Origin: Phycisphaerae bacterium
Lineage (GTDB): Bacteria > Planctomycetota > Phycisphaerae > Phycisphaerales > UBA1924
NCBI GenBank assembly: GCA_030429705.1
Contig: JAUIES010000004.1
Span: 186,001-250,000 of the forward strand
DNA: 64,000 bases
Direction: 5' to 3'
Each line of letters starts with the position of its first letter. Position 1 is the stretch's first letter. The translations under genes were made by a program, and so were the position numbers. Below are positions 16,877-25,029 of this stretch, in pieces. The notes under the pieces were generated by a model, which was not told where the DNA came from, did no database searches, and worked only from the letters and a program-made list of their open reading frames with translations.

Positions 16877-18019
16877 ATGAGTACTGCAACCGTGATGGCG
16901 GGGATACCCGAGAAGAACCTGAGTCTGTTTCACCGCGTGCGATTCATGATGGGCGACCCGGCAGCGGTTGTTGATCTGCCGAGCGGGCGAAGCGTGTTCA
17001 TTTGTCGCGACATCGAGCTGCATCGGGCGAATAAGGAAGCGCGTGTCGATATCGCGGTCGGGCCGGACGCATATGCACCCGCGGGCGGGCTCAGCGCGGA
17101 CCGAGCGACGCAGACCGGTCAGGCGCTCGCGGAGTTGTTGGTCCGTGAGGGGGTGACTGAAGCGCGGGCCGATCGGACCTTTGGACTTGTCTATGCGGAG
17201 TGTTTACGCGGACGCGGGATCTCAATCGTGTATGACCCCGATCTCGGCGTCGTTGATCGTCGGTCGAAAGATGAGCAGGAGTTGGCGGCCCTTCGTGAAG
17301 CGCAGGCAATGACCGAGCGGGCGATGACGCTTGGGTGCGAGATGATTGCCGGTGCTGATGCCGATGCGAGGGGCGTGCTGCAAGTGGGAGGCGATGTGCT
17401 GACGGCTGAACGCGTGCGCTCGGCGATTGATGTCTTTCTGTTACAGCAGGGGTATGTGAACCCGAGTTGCATCGTGGCGGGCGGTGTCGAGGGTGCGGAT
17501 TGTCACAATCGAGGGATGGGCCCGCTGCGGACGGGCGAACCGGTGATCGTGGATATCTTTCCGCAGAACAATGCGACGCACTACAACGGCGATTGCACGC
17601 GGACTGTTGTACACGGCGATGTGCCCGATGAAGTCGCACGCATGCATGCGGCTGTCGTGGCAAGTAAGAAGGCTGCGATTGAGGCGACCAAGGCTGGGAT
17701 CGACGGCAGCGGGCTCTATGGCGTGTGTATTGAAGTGATTCGAGCGCACGGGTATGACAGGGCGCTCTTGCCTGAGAACCCGCCTGCAGATTTCTGTTCG
17801 ATACAGCACGGGCTTGGGCACGGGATTGGGCTTGAAGTTCACGAGGCGCCATTGGTCGACGAGGGGGGGCCGGCGCTCGTTGTTGGCGATGTGGTGACGA
17901 TTGAGCCGGGGCTGTATCATGCGTCGCTGGGCGGGATTCGCATCGAGGACATGGTGGCGGTCGAGAAAGACGGATGTGCAAACTTCAATACACTACATGA
18001 GGGGTTGACATGGAAATGA
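16877..18019 (+). CDS. M24-family metallopeptidase (Xaa-Pro peptidase-like)
   Basis: This 380-residue protein starts at the ATG at 16877. An N-terminal creatinase-like domain (about residues 1-150) leads to a pita-bread catalytic domain. All five metal ligands of the family are visible in order: Asp in VIVDIFPQ, Asp in NGDCTRT, His in HGLGHGIGLEVHE, Glu in VTIEPGLY and Glu in GGIRIEDMV. It should cleave N-terminal residues before proline, or a related small peptide bond, in the cytoplasm. Its stop overlaps the start of the DUF885 gene by 10 bases, so the two are probably an operon for peptide turnover. Confidence 0.9.
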   Translation: MSTATVMAGIPEKNLSLFHRVRFMMGDPAAVVDLPSGRSVFICRDIELHRANKEARVDIAVGPDAYAPAGGLSADRATQTGQALAELLVREGVTEARADRTFGLVYAECLRGRGISIVYDPDLGVVDRRSKDEQELAALREAQAMTERAMTLGCEMIAGADADARGVLQVGGDVLTAERVRSAIDVFLLQQGYVNPSCIVAGGVEGADCHNRGMGPLRTGEPVIVDIFPQNNATHYNGDCTRTVVHGDVPDEVARMHAAVVASKKAAIEATKAGIDGSGLYGVCIEVIRAHGYDRALLPENPPADFCSIQHGLGHGIGLEVHEAPLVDEGGPALVVGDVVTIEPGLYHASLGGIRIEDMVAVEKDGCANFNTLHEGLTWK

Positions 18020-19758
18020 TGAACACGGTGTCTCGGCGGCTGCGCGCGCTCGTTTTTTGTGTACTGGGGCTCACGCCAATCGCTGTTGGTCAGGTGATTT
18101 CGCCAGATAGTGCGATGGCGCCGATGATTCGTTCGGCGGCTTCTGATGAACAAACAGTGTCGAGTTACTTTGACCTGCGATGGTCGAGCGATCGGCTGGA
18201 TGCGCAGGAGCAGTTAGCCCGAGAAGCGATGGGCCGATGGCAAGAAATCGACTGGGGCGCCCTCGATGTGACGGGACGGATTGATGCAGTTCTGCTTCGG
18301 CATCATCTTGAGGGTGCGTTGCATGATGTCGATCAGTCGCGGGCGCGGCGGGCGGAGATGTTGCCGCTGATGCCAATGCTTCCGTTGATCGAGCGGCTTG
18401 AGCGTTCACGGGCCAACATGTTGCCAATGGATCTGGAAGCATTGGCGAAAGAGATCGGGCAGATGCCTGCGGAGATTGGGGCGCTTCGAAAGAGGCTGGT
18501 CAAATCGGGTGGCGACTTGAACGACGATTCGCTTGAAGTGTCGCCGACGCTGGCGCTACGAACGGCGGGCGCTGTCGGTGACACGCTGCGGATCTTTGAG
18601 CGGTGGAACTCGCACTACGCGGTGTACATGCCCGAGTTTTCTTGGTGGATGGATTCGCCGTTTCGTGAAGCGAGTCGAGCGATGCGTGAGTATGGGCAGT
18701 TTCTTCGTCGCGATCTTGCCGGGCAGACGGGTGACGATGATGACCCGTTGGTGGGGGACCCGGAGGGGCGCGATCGTTTGATGGAAGCGCTCAATCGCGA
18801 AATGATTGCGTACTCACCTGAGGCGTTGATCGAGATCGGTGAGCGCGAACTCGCGTGGTGTCAGGAGGAGTTGCGCAAGGCAGCCCGCGAGATGGGGCTT
18901 GGTGATGACACCGCGGCTGCGATCGAGCGGGTCAAGGAACGGCATGTGCCGCCGGGTGAACAGGCTGTCCTTGTGACCAAGCAGGCGGAAGATGCGATCG
19001 AGTTGATGCGTGATCGAGGCTGGGTGACGGTGCCGCCGCTTTGCGCCGAGTTGTGGCGGACGACGATGATTTCGACGCGCGACCAACGGATCTGGCCGTT
19101 TGCAGCGTACAACAACAACGCGGTGATGGTGGGGTATGCGACCGACGAAATGGACACGGAAGCGAAGATGATGTCGATGCGTGGGAACAACGAGCATTTC
19201 ACGCGGATCGTGGTGCCGCACGAATTGATACCAGGGCATCACCTGCAGGGGTTCATGGCGGACCGTATCCGGACCTATCGGCAGATTTTTTCGACGCCGT
19301 TCTTTGGTGAAGGGTGGGCGCTGTACTGGGAGATGCTGCTCTGGGACGAGGGGTATGCGCGGAGTCCGGAGGACCGGGTGGGGATGTTGTTCTGGCGATC
19401 GCATCGGGCGGCACGAATCATCGTGAGCCTGAAGTTCCACCTCGGCGAGATGCCCCCGGAGGAGATGATCGAGTTTCTGATCGATGAGGTCGGGCACGAA
19501 CGCGACAGCGCGACCAGCGAGGTGCGGCGGTATATCAACGGGATGTACAGCCCGCTCTATCAGGTGGCGTACATGATCGGCGGCTTGCAGCTGCGGGCGC
19601 TTCGCGGTGAGACTGTGGACAGCGGGCGAATGACGCTGTTGGCGTATCACGATGCGTTGTTGCAGCAGAACTCGATACCGGTTGAGATGATCCGGGCGCA
19701 GTTGCTCGGGATATCGGTGGAACCGGATTGGCAGGCTCAATGGCGGTTTGCGGACTGA
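18010..19758 (+). CDS. DUF885-family putative zinc carboxypeptidase-like protein
   Basis: This 582-residue protein begins MEMMNTVSRRLRALVFCVLGLTPIAVGQ, a signal peptide, so it is exported. The start at 18010 has GAGGGG 5 bases upstream. The long helical body resembles DUF885 proteins. The family signature PHELIPGHHLQ begins at Pro403, with His404, Glu405 and His410 as likely zinc ligands. GEGWALYWEMLLW supplies a further conserved Glu, and the C-terminal PLYQVAYMIGGLQLRALR is also typical. The upstream M24 peptidase overlaps it, which suggests joint peptide or cell-wall peptide degradation. The true substrate is not known. Confidence 0.85.
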   Translation: MEMMNTVSRRLRALVFCVLGLTPIAVGQVISPDSAMAPMIRSAASDEQTVSSYFDLRWSSDRLDAQEQLAREAMGRWQEIDWGALDVTGRIDAVLLRHHLEGALHDVDQSRARRAEMLPLMPMLPLIERLERSRANMLPMDLEALAKEIGQMPAEIGALRKRLVKSGGDLNDDSLEVSPTLALRTAGAVGDTLRIFERWNSHYAVYMPEFSWWMDSPFREASRAMREYGQFLRRDLAGQTGDDDDPLVGDPEGRDRLMEALNREMIAYSPEALIEIGERELAWCQEELRKAAREMGLGDDTAAAIERVKERHVPPGEQAVLVTKQAEDAIELMRDRGWVTVPPLCAELWRTTMISTRDQRIWPFAAYNNNAVMVGYATDEMDTEAKMMSMRGNNEHFTRIVVPHELIPGHHLQGFMADRIRTYRQIFSTPFFGEGWALYWEMLLWDEGYARSPEDRVGMLFWRSHRAARIIVSLKFHLGEMPPEEMIEFLIDEVGHERDSATSEVRRYINGMYSPLYQVAYMIGGLQLRALRGETVDSGRMTLLAYHDALLQQNSIPVEMIRAQLLGISVEPDWQAQWRFAD

Positions 19759-19847
19759 GTTGGTGACGATTCAGGGCGAGTTTTGCTGAATTTGGAATAG
19801 ATTTCCGCTTGGGCTTGTATACTGGTGATGTGACCGGGAACTCTCAC

Positions 19848-20237
19848 ATGTACGGCGACGATGATCGATTGCTGATTGGACCGAGCATCGCGGACCGCGG
19901 ATCTGCGCACGATCTGCTGGAAGACGCTCGTCAGAAGGTGCGCGAGGCGGACGATGACGATCGCGAAGGGACCGGCACGACACGGCGTGTGATGGTTGCG
20001 TTTATCTTGAGTGTGTTTCTGGCGGTGCTGAGTTTTGTGCTCTTGCCCAAGTGGGGCGTGTACCTGCCGCCGATGATTCCGGTGCTTGGGTTCATCGTGA
20101 TTCTGGTCGGGACGATCATGGGATCATATGAAGCCGAGCAGACACGAAAGAAGCAGCGGGCGTGCGCGTGCGACGACGAGGGTCGGCCGATGTGTTGCGG
20201 CGGGCCGAGACCGATGCGTGCGTTTCGGGATGAATGA
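19848..20237 (+). CDS. Small two-helix membrane protein with Cys-rich tail
   Basis: This protein has 129 residues if started at the ATG at 19848; in-frame GTG (19830) and TTG (19809) codons are alternatives. An acidic N-terminal region (DARQKVREADDDDREG) precedes two close transmembrane segments, VMVAFILSVFLAVLSFVLLP and PPMIPVLGFIVILVGTIMGS. The cytoplasmic-type tail is basic, then Cys-rich (RACACDDEGRPMCCGG), which could bind a metal. I do not recognise a family. A repeat element follows the stop. Confidence 0.6.
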   Translation: MYGDDDRLLIGPSIADRGSAHDLLEDARQKVREADDDDREGTGTTRRVMVAFILSVFLAVLSFVLLPKWGVYLPPMIPVLGFIVILVGTIMGSYEAEQTRKKQRACACDDEGRPMCCGGPRPMRAFRDE

Positions 20238-20255
20238 GTTGAAGTCTTGTTGATT

Positions 20256-20335
20256 GAACGAGCCCCGACCGTGAGGAAGGGGTTTTTTGTGCGCCGTGTG
20301 TGTGGAGAGCCCCTCCCTGACGATCGGGGTTCTTT
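20256..20335. repeat. Dispersed inverted repeat, type A pair (copy 2)
   Basis: The left arm GAACGAGCCCCGACCGTGAG (from 20256) is mirrored by a right arm beginning CCCCTCCCTGACGATCGGGG at 20310. The arms are separated by about 27 bases that include GGTTTTTTG. The layout matches the element at 16764-16850. The T-run after the left arm would suit a plus-strand terminator for the preceding gene. Confidence 0.7.
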
Positions 20336-20345
20336 GAATGGGTGA

Positions 20346-20375
20346 CACCCTCGCTTGCGATTCGGGCTTGTTTTG
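20346..20375. repeat. Dispersed repeat, type B (copy 2)
   Basis: This copy contains CACCCTCGCTTGCGATTCGG followed by GCTTGTT. It differs from the copy at 15733-15760 at only a few positions. It lies directly next to the type A inverted pair and just beyond the 3' end of the convergent pheA gene. Confidence 0.65.
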
Positions 20376-20380
20376 GGTTA

Positions 20381-21610
20381 TTAGAGGATGCGTGTTGAGC
20401 GTGGGAAACTGCCCAGGACGATGAGTTCGCGGCAGTGTTGTTCTGCGCTTTTGATGGCTTTTTTCATGACCGGGTCATCGCGATGGCCTTGGGCATCGAT
20501 GAAGAATGTGTATTGCCAGTTTTCGCGTCCGCTCGGGCGTTTGTCGATATGGGTGAGATTGATGCTGGCATCTTCAAAGACACGGAGGACGCTGACCAGA
20601 GCGCCCGGTTCGTCGGCGGTGTTGAAGAGGAGCGCGGTCTTGTCGTCGCCGGATCGCTTGGCCTTTTGTCGACTGAGGACATAGAAGCGGGTGATGTTGC
20701 TGGCGTTGTCTTCGATTTCTTCGAACAAGGCGGACAGGCCGTAGAGTTGGCCGGCAAGAACGGACCCGATGGCGGCGGTGCCAGGGGGGGCTCCAATACT
20801 TTCCGCGATGCGATCTTCTTCGACTGCGGTCTGGACGGCGCGGCTTGAACTTGGGGCGGCAATGAGTTCAGCCTTTGGGTACTGGGTTGCGAGCCATGTG
20901 CGGCACTGGCTGAAGACTTCGGGCTTGGAGTGGATGCGACGGACCTGACTGGGCTCACAATTGGCGAGGAGGGCGTGGTGAATTGCGATCTGGATTTCGG
21001 CGTAGACCTGAATGTGCCCGGCGTTGGCTTGTAGAGCAGCGAGCGTTTCTGCGATACCGCCACCGGTCGAGTTTTCGATGGGGACCAGGCCGTAATGAAC
21101 ATGTCCGCGTCGAACTTCGGTGACGACCCCTCCGATCTCGTGGAGATCCTCGAAACTGACGGAGTTGCCGAACTGGCGAACGGAGGCGAGGTGCGAATAT
21201 GAGCCTGGAGGCCCGAGGTAGCCGATGCGGAGTGGGTGTTCGAGTGCGAATGAGCCGGACATGAGTTCGCGGAAGACGCCTTCGATGGTGCGGTCTGGGA
21301 GTGGTCCTTTGTTTGTTTGAAGTGCCCGCCCGAGGACCTGGGCTTCGCGGTGCGGGGCGTAGATTGGTGTATCTGAGGATTGCTTGCGTTTGCCGATCTG
21401 CACGACGAGTTTGGCCCGGTCGTTGAGCATTTTGACGAGGGCGGTGTCAATCGCGTCAATTTTGGTACGGAGATTGTTGAGGGCTTTGGACTGGGCGTCG
21501 GTTTCGGTGGCGGACTGATCGGTCGTCGCTTTTCGGGTTCTGGGTTTTGATGGTGCGGTCGACCGCTTGGGCTTGGTGTTGGCGGATTTTTTGGACGGTT
21601 GTTTTGCCAT
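20381..21610 (-). CDS. pheA: Chorismate mutase / prephenate dehydratase (P-protein)
   Basis: This 409-residue bifunctional enzyme makes phenylpyruvate from chorismate for phenylalanine synthesis. The start is MAKQPSKKSANT at 21610, giving a basic, low-complexity leader of about 45 residues. Next come a chorismate mutase domain (LRTKIDAIDTALVKMLNDRAKLVVQIGKRK), a prephenate dehydratase domain (IGYLGPPGSYSHLA, GLVPIENSTGG, SKPEVFSQCRTWL, AAIGSVLAGQLYGL, DNASNITRFYVL) and a C-terminal ACT domain (DEPGALVSVLRVFEDASINLTHIDKRPSG) that would bind phenylalanine for feedback control. It is divergent from the membrane-protein gene at 21729. Confidence 0.95.
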   Translation of the reverse strand: MAKQPSKKSANTKPKRSTAPSKPRTRKATTDQSATETDAQSKALNNLRTKIDAIDTALVKMLNDRAKLVVQIGKRKQSSDTPIYAPHREAQVLGRALQTNKGPLPDRTIEGVFRELMSGSFALEHPLRIGYLGPPGSYSHLASVRQFGNSVSFEDLHEIGGVVTEVRRGHVHYGLVPIENSTGGGIAETLAALQANAGHIQVYAEIQIAIHHALLANCEPSQVRRIHSKPEVFSQCRTWLATQYPKAELIAAPSSSRAVQTAVEEDRIAESIGAPPGTAAIGSVLAGQLYGLSALFEEIEDNASNITRFYVLSRQKAKRSGDDKTALLFNTADEPGALVSVLRVFEDASINLTHIDKRPSGRENWQYTFFIDAQGHRDDPVMKKAIKSAEQHCRELIVLGSFPRSTRIL

Positions 21611-21728
21611 TGGTGTTCTCGTGTGCAGATTCAATCGGCCGATGGAATGAGTATTCTTCGACGAAGATAGGGGTGTGGCATCGGGTGATTCAGGTAATTT
21701 CGGGGGTTGGGCTCCCAATCAGGTGGAT

Positions 21729-22646
21729 ATGAACCCAGAGACGGCAGATATTGCGGGCGCCCTGATGGCATTTGACCCGGCGGCGAGTGCGGCGACGCTG
21801 CCGACCATTGTTGGCGTGGGTCTGGCGTGCGGGCTGTTGTTGTGGCTGCTCGGGTCAAAGGTGCTTCGTCCGGCGGCTGCGGTGTTGGGCGGGGCGATTG
21901 GTTCGGCGTTTGGGGTGATCGCGCCGACTTCGCTGGGCATTATGGAAATTGCAGGCGTTCCGGCTTCGCTGTTCGGGCTTGGAGCCGGTGCCGTGCTTGG
22001 GATGCTCATTGCGCTTGCGCTCTATCGGGCGGTGTTGACTTTTTCGACCGGATTGGTGTTTGGAGCGGCAGGGCTCATGACGAGTCTGGCGGTGTTTACA
22101 CCAATGGTTGTTGACTCTGAGGAGTCGGTAGCGAGCGAGCCGTTCGCGGCTTTGGTCGGCGACCGCGCCACGATTGACGCGGTTGCGTTGACGCTGATGC
22201 AGGAAGACTCGCCCGTTACCAACGAATCACCGGACGAATCTCGCCACGGCGAAACGATCGAACAAGTCGCGATTGATCGAGCGATGGTGTTTATTGGTAC
22301 AACCGGATCTGCGTTGCGGTCTCATTGGGCTGGGCTTGCGAACGATGCGAAGTTGATCGTTCTGGGTTCGACGCTTGGCGCGTTGATGTTCGGATTGATT
22401 CTGGGGCTTGCGGCACCGGAACGAGCGAGTGCTGTGGTGACAGCGGCACTGGGTTCGGGGCTGTGGCTGTATTGTTTCGCTTGGCTTTCGGTTTCGGAGT
22501 CTGCGCCATGGGTTTCATCGCTCGACTTTGGTGCCCGTGGGTGGGCACTCGTGTGGGCGGTGACAGCGTTGGTGGGGACGGGTTCGCAGCTGCTCCTGTG
22601 GTCTCGGAAGAAGCCGAAAGCAGCGCCTGAGCCTGCACCGGCGTGA
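21729..22646 (+). CDS. Multi-pass membrane protein, Gly/Ala-rich
   Basis: This protein has 305 residues from the ATG at 21729 (AGGTGG just upstream); an in-frame GTG at 21675 is an alternative. It has about seven hydrophobic segments: LPTIVGVGLACGLLLWLLG, AAAVLGGAIGSAFGVIA, FGLGAGAVLGMLIALALY, VLTFSTGLVFGAAGLMTSLAV, then after a loop of about 80 residues LIVLGSTLGALMFGLILGL, VVTAALGSGLWLYCFAWL and a last one before a Lys-Pro-Ala tail. The first half looks like the TMEM198/DUF4203 type of small-residue-rich membrane domain. The function is unknown. Confidence 0.7.
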   Translation: MNPETADIAGALMAFDPAASAATLPTIVGVGLACGLLLWLLGSKVLRPAAAVLGGAIGSAFGVIAPTSLGIMEIAGVPASLFGLGAGAVLGMLIALALYRAVLTFSTGLVFGAAGLMTSLAVFTPMVVDSEESVASEPFAALVGDRATIDAVALTLMQEDSPVTNESPDESRHGETIEQVAIDRAMVFIGTTGSALRSHWAGLANDAKLIVLGSTLGALMFGLILGLAAPERASAVVTAALGSGLWLYCFAWLSVSESAPWVSSLDFGARGWALVWAVTALVGTGSQLLLWSRKKPKAAPEPAPA

Positions 22647-22708
22647 TCGTTGCCTGGTCGATACCGGGTCATCGGGCGGGTGCTGATTGGCGTTGATACG
22701 ATCGGGGC

Positions 22709-24934
22709 ATGCACAAGTTCTTGATGTTCGTCGCGATGCTTACGGGTGTGGCTTTTGGTCAGACGCTGTCTGAACAGGCTTTTCTTGGTCTTGGCCTGCG
22801 TGACTCGGTCCATGGGCCGATTGTCAGTTGGGTGTATCCGGGGCCGTTCGGAGGCACAGGTTTCGGGTCTTCGACCGGTGTGCAACGATCGGACAATGTT
22901 GACGCTGTCTATGTCGGCGACACGATTGCACCTGAAACGCGTCAGGAGATCAAGACGGTGGCTGCGTTCGATGCGATTGTCGAATCGCTTGCTGTTGGTG
23001 ACACTTTTTCGATTGAGATTCGACGGTCACCTGACGCGAACATGAACGCATCGGTTCCGATCGGCGGCGAGGGCGGCGAGCGGGAGACGATCACGGTGAC
23101 CGTTGCCGATCGAGATTCCTGGATGGGCACAATCGGTCGCAGTTCGGGTGATGAAGCGTTTGATGAACTCGATGAAGGCGAGTTTGAAGCGTTTATCCTT
23201 TCAGAGATCGATACTGCAGGACTGAATGATGAACCTGGCGGCGTGGATGCGTTGCTTGATCTTCTGAAAAGGACGGTCGACGGTTCGCGCGACCCCAACA
23301 TGGTGCCCAGCGTTGTACAGGCATTTCATCGTCCGTTCAGTCTGGACGAGATCAGTGCGGATCTTGGCGGTCTTGCGCGGCGCGTCGGTCGAAGCCCGAC
23401 AGCCGCGAATGTGCGCGAGTTGATCGAGACGGCGCTGGGTGTTTCGATGTCAATGGACGAGCCGTCACCGGACGATGAAGCACTGTACCGCGAGCAGGCC
23501 GAGAACCTGGTGCGGACGATGCGTGACAGCGTGTATATCTATAACGAACATGCTGCGGATCACATTGCGGTGATTCGTGAGAGTCCGACGAAGACGAGTT
23601 TGTGGATTGGTTCGTCGATTCGAGGTCTGGAGGCGCTCGGGCTGCACCGCGCGTATGACGCCAATGAGGCCGACTGGGTCACACCGACGGACGAAGTGCG
23701 GGCGCTGGTCGAGGGTGATCTGGTCGCGATGCGCATTGAGGCGGACGGGACGATTGCTGTGGTCGGTGGGCCTGGGCCGAATGTGTATGACATGGCGGGG
23801 ATTGATCATGTGCTTGATGTCGGCGGGAACGACGAGTATCGATGGTCAAAGCCGCCGGTCCGAGCCCGGACACGGTCATTTGTTGTTGATCGTGGGGGGG
23901 ATGATCGATATGTATCGACGGCTGCTTTCGTTGGTCCGGGTGTTGGCTCGTTCGGGCTGTCGGTTGTTGAAGACTATGGTGGTGACGATGTGTATGAATC
24001 GGCCCATATCGGGTCGCTCGGGTTTGGGCTGTTTGGCGTCGGGATGATCATCGATCATGCTGGCGATGATCACTATTCGAATCTTGGTCCTGATTCAGGT
24101 TGGTCGATTGGATCCGGGTTTTATGGTGTCGGGCTTGTGATCGACCGGAATGGCGCGGATGTGTATGCGGGTGAAAAACTCGTGCAGGGTGCTGCGGGTG
24201 CGCGTGGGTTTGGTGCGGTGATCGATGCTTCGGGTGACGATCGGTACACCGCGAACGGGCCGAACTTTGGTTCGGTGTACGGGACCGCCGATGTGTTTGT
24301 GGGCATGAGTCAGGGGTTTGGCATGGGTATCCGCGGATACGCAGCGGGCGGGCTTGGCGCCCTCTGGGACCTGGGCGGCGATGATCGATACGAAGCGGGT
24401 GAGTTCAGCCAGGCGTGCGGGTACTACTTCGGCATCGGTCTTGTGCATGATTTCGACGGTGCCGATGAGTATGTGGGCAACCGCTACGGCCAGGGCACCG
24501 GGGCACATCAGGCGGTCGGGATTCTGCTCGATGTGCGCGGCGATGATGTGTATCGGTCCATGACCGCGGCTTCGCAGGGTGGTACCTGGGATCAAACAAT
24601 CGGGTATCTGATCGATCGAGATGGCAACGACACCTACGAGGCGGACGGGCTGGCGCAGGGTTCTGCTGCGATGCAGGCAATCGGTCTGTTGATCGATTTG
24701 CGAGGGGACGATACCTATCGGGCCAAAGGGGCATCGATTCAGGGCCGAGGCGGGTCGAACACCTACCACTATGACGCGCAGAAAGTGTTCAGTTTTAGTG
24801 GGTTGTTCGATTTTGGCGGCGAAGACTCGTATTCGTCCGGGCGTGAGAACGGGGTTATGACGCGATTTGGCGAGTTGAATGAGTCTTCACCAGGTGCGAG
24901 TCAGGTGTACGGACTTTTCGACGATCAGCCATAA
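22709..24934 (+). CDS. Secreted protein with a PDZ-like N-domain and twelve GGDDxY repeats
   Basis: This is a 741-residue exported protein with signal peptide FLMFVAMLTGVAFGQ. Residues about 20-110 look like a divergent PDZ domain (FLGLGLRD, then VYVGDTIAPETRQEIKTVAAFDAIVESLAVGDTFSIEIRR). A helical middle part follows. From about residue 372 to 709 there are twelve copies of a motif D-x-x-G-[GADN]-D-x-Y, spaced about 20-45 residues apart with glycine-rich, QG-containing linkers: GGNDEY, GGDDRY, GGDDVY, AGDDHY, NGADVY, SGDDRY, GGDDRY, DGADEY, RGDDVY, DGNDTY, RGDDTY, GGEDSY. The pattern suggests a repetitive beta-solenoid, possibly calcium-binding like RTX repeats. I do not know a named function. 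Confidence 0.8.
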   Translation: MHKFLMFVAMLTGVAFGQTLSEQAFLGLGLRDSVHGPIVSWVYPGPFGGTGFGSSTGVQRSDNVDAVYVGDTIAPETRQEIKTVAAFDAIVESLAVGDTFSIEIRRSPDANMNASVPIGGEGGERETITVTVADRDSWMGTIGRSSGDEAFDELDEGEFEAFILSEIDTAGLNDEPGGVDALLDLLKRTVDGSRDPNMVPSVVQAFHRPFSLDEISADLGGLARRVGRSPTAANVRELIETALGVSMSMDEPSPDDEALYREQAENLVRTMRDSVYIYNEHAADHIAVIRESPTKTSLWIGSSIRGLEALGLHRAYDANEADWVTPTDEVRALVEGDLVAMRIEADGTIAVVGGPGPNVYDMAGIDHVLDVGGNDEYRWSKPPVRARTRSFVVDRGGDDRYVSTAAFVGPGVGSFGLSVVEDYGGDDVYESAHIGSLGFGLFGVGMIIDHAGDDHYSNLGPDSGWSIGSGFYGVGLVIDRNGADVYAGEKLVQGAAGARGFGAVIDASGDDRYTANGPNFGSVYGTADVFVGMSQGFGMGIRGYAAGGLGALWDLGGDDRYEAGEFSQACGYYFGIGLVHDFDGADEYVGNRYGQGTGAHQAVGILLDVRGDDVYRSMTAASQGGTWDQTIGYLIDRDGNDTYEADGLAQGSAAMQAIGLLIDLRGDDTYRAKGASIQGRGGSNTYHYDAQKVFSFSGLFDFGGEDSYSSGRENGVMTRFGELNESSPGASQVYGLFDDQP

Positions 24935-25029
24935 CTCGATACACATTCTGTCAAACGAGATGCAATCTGCTCGGAGTGAGGTGCGAATTCTGCTAGCCTG
25001 TGTGTAGGTCCAGAAGGAGATCGCTCGCG

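Noticed and set aside
17091-17981. 296-residue open frame on the minus strand
   Set aside because: It is antisense to the M24 peptidase, with Arg/Pro/His-rich low-quality translation.
18814-19740. 308-residue open frame on the minus strand
   Set aside because: It is antisense to the DUF885 gene and shows no start signal or family features.
16764-20375. CRISPR array suggested by recurring GC-rich repeats
   Set aside because: The repeats are single or in inverted pairs, irregularly spaced by kilobases, with no regular spacers or cas genes.
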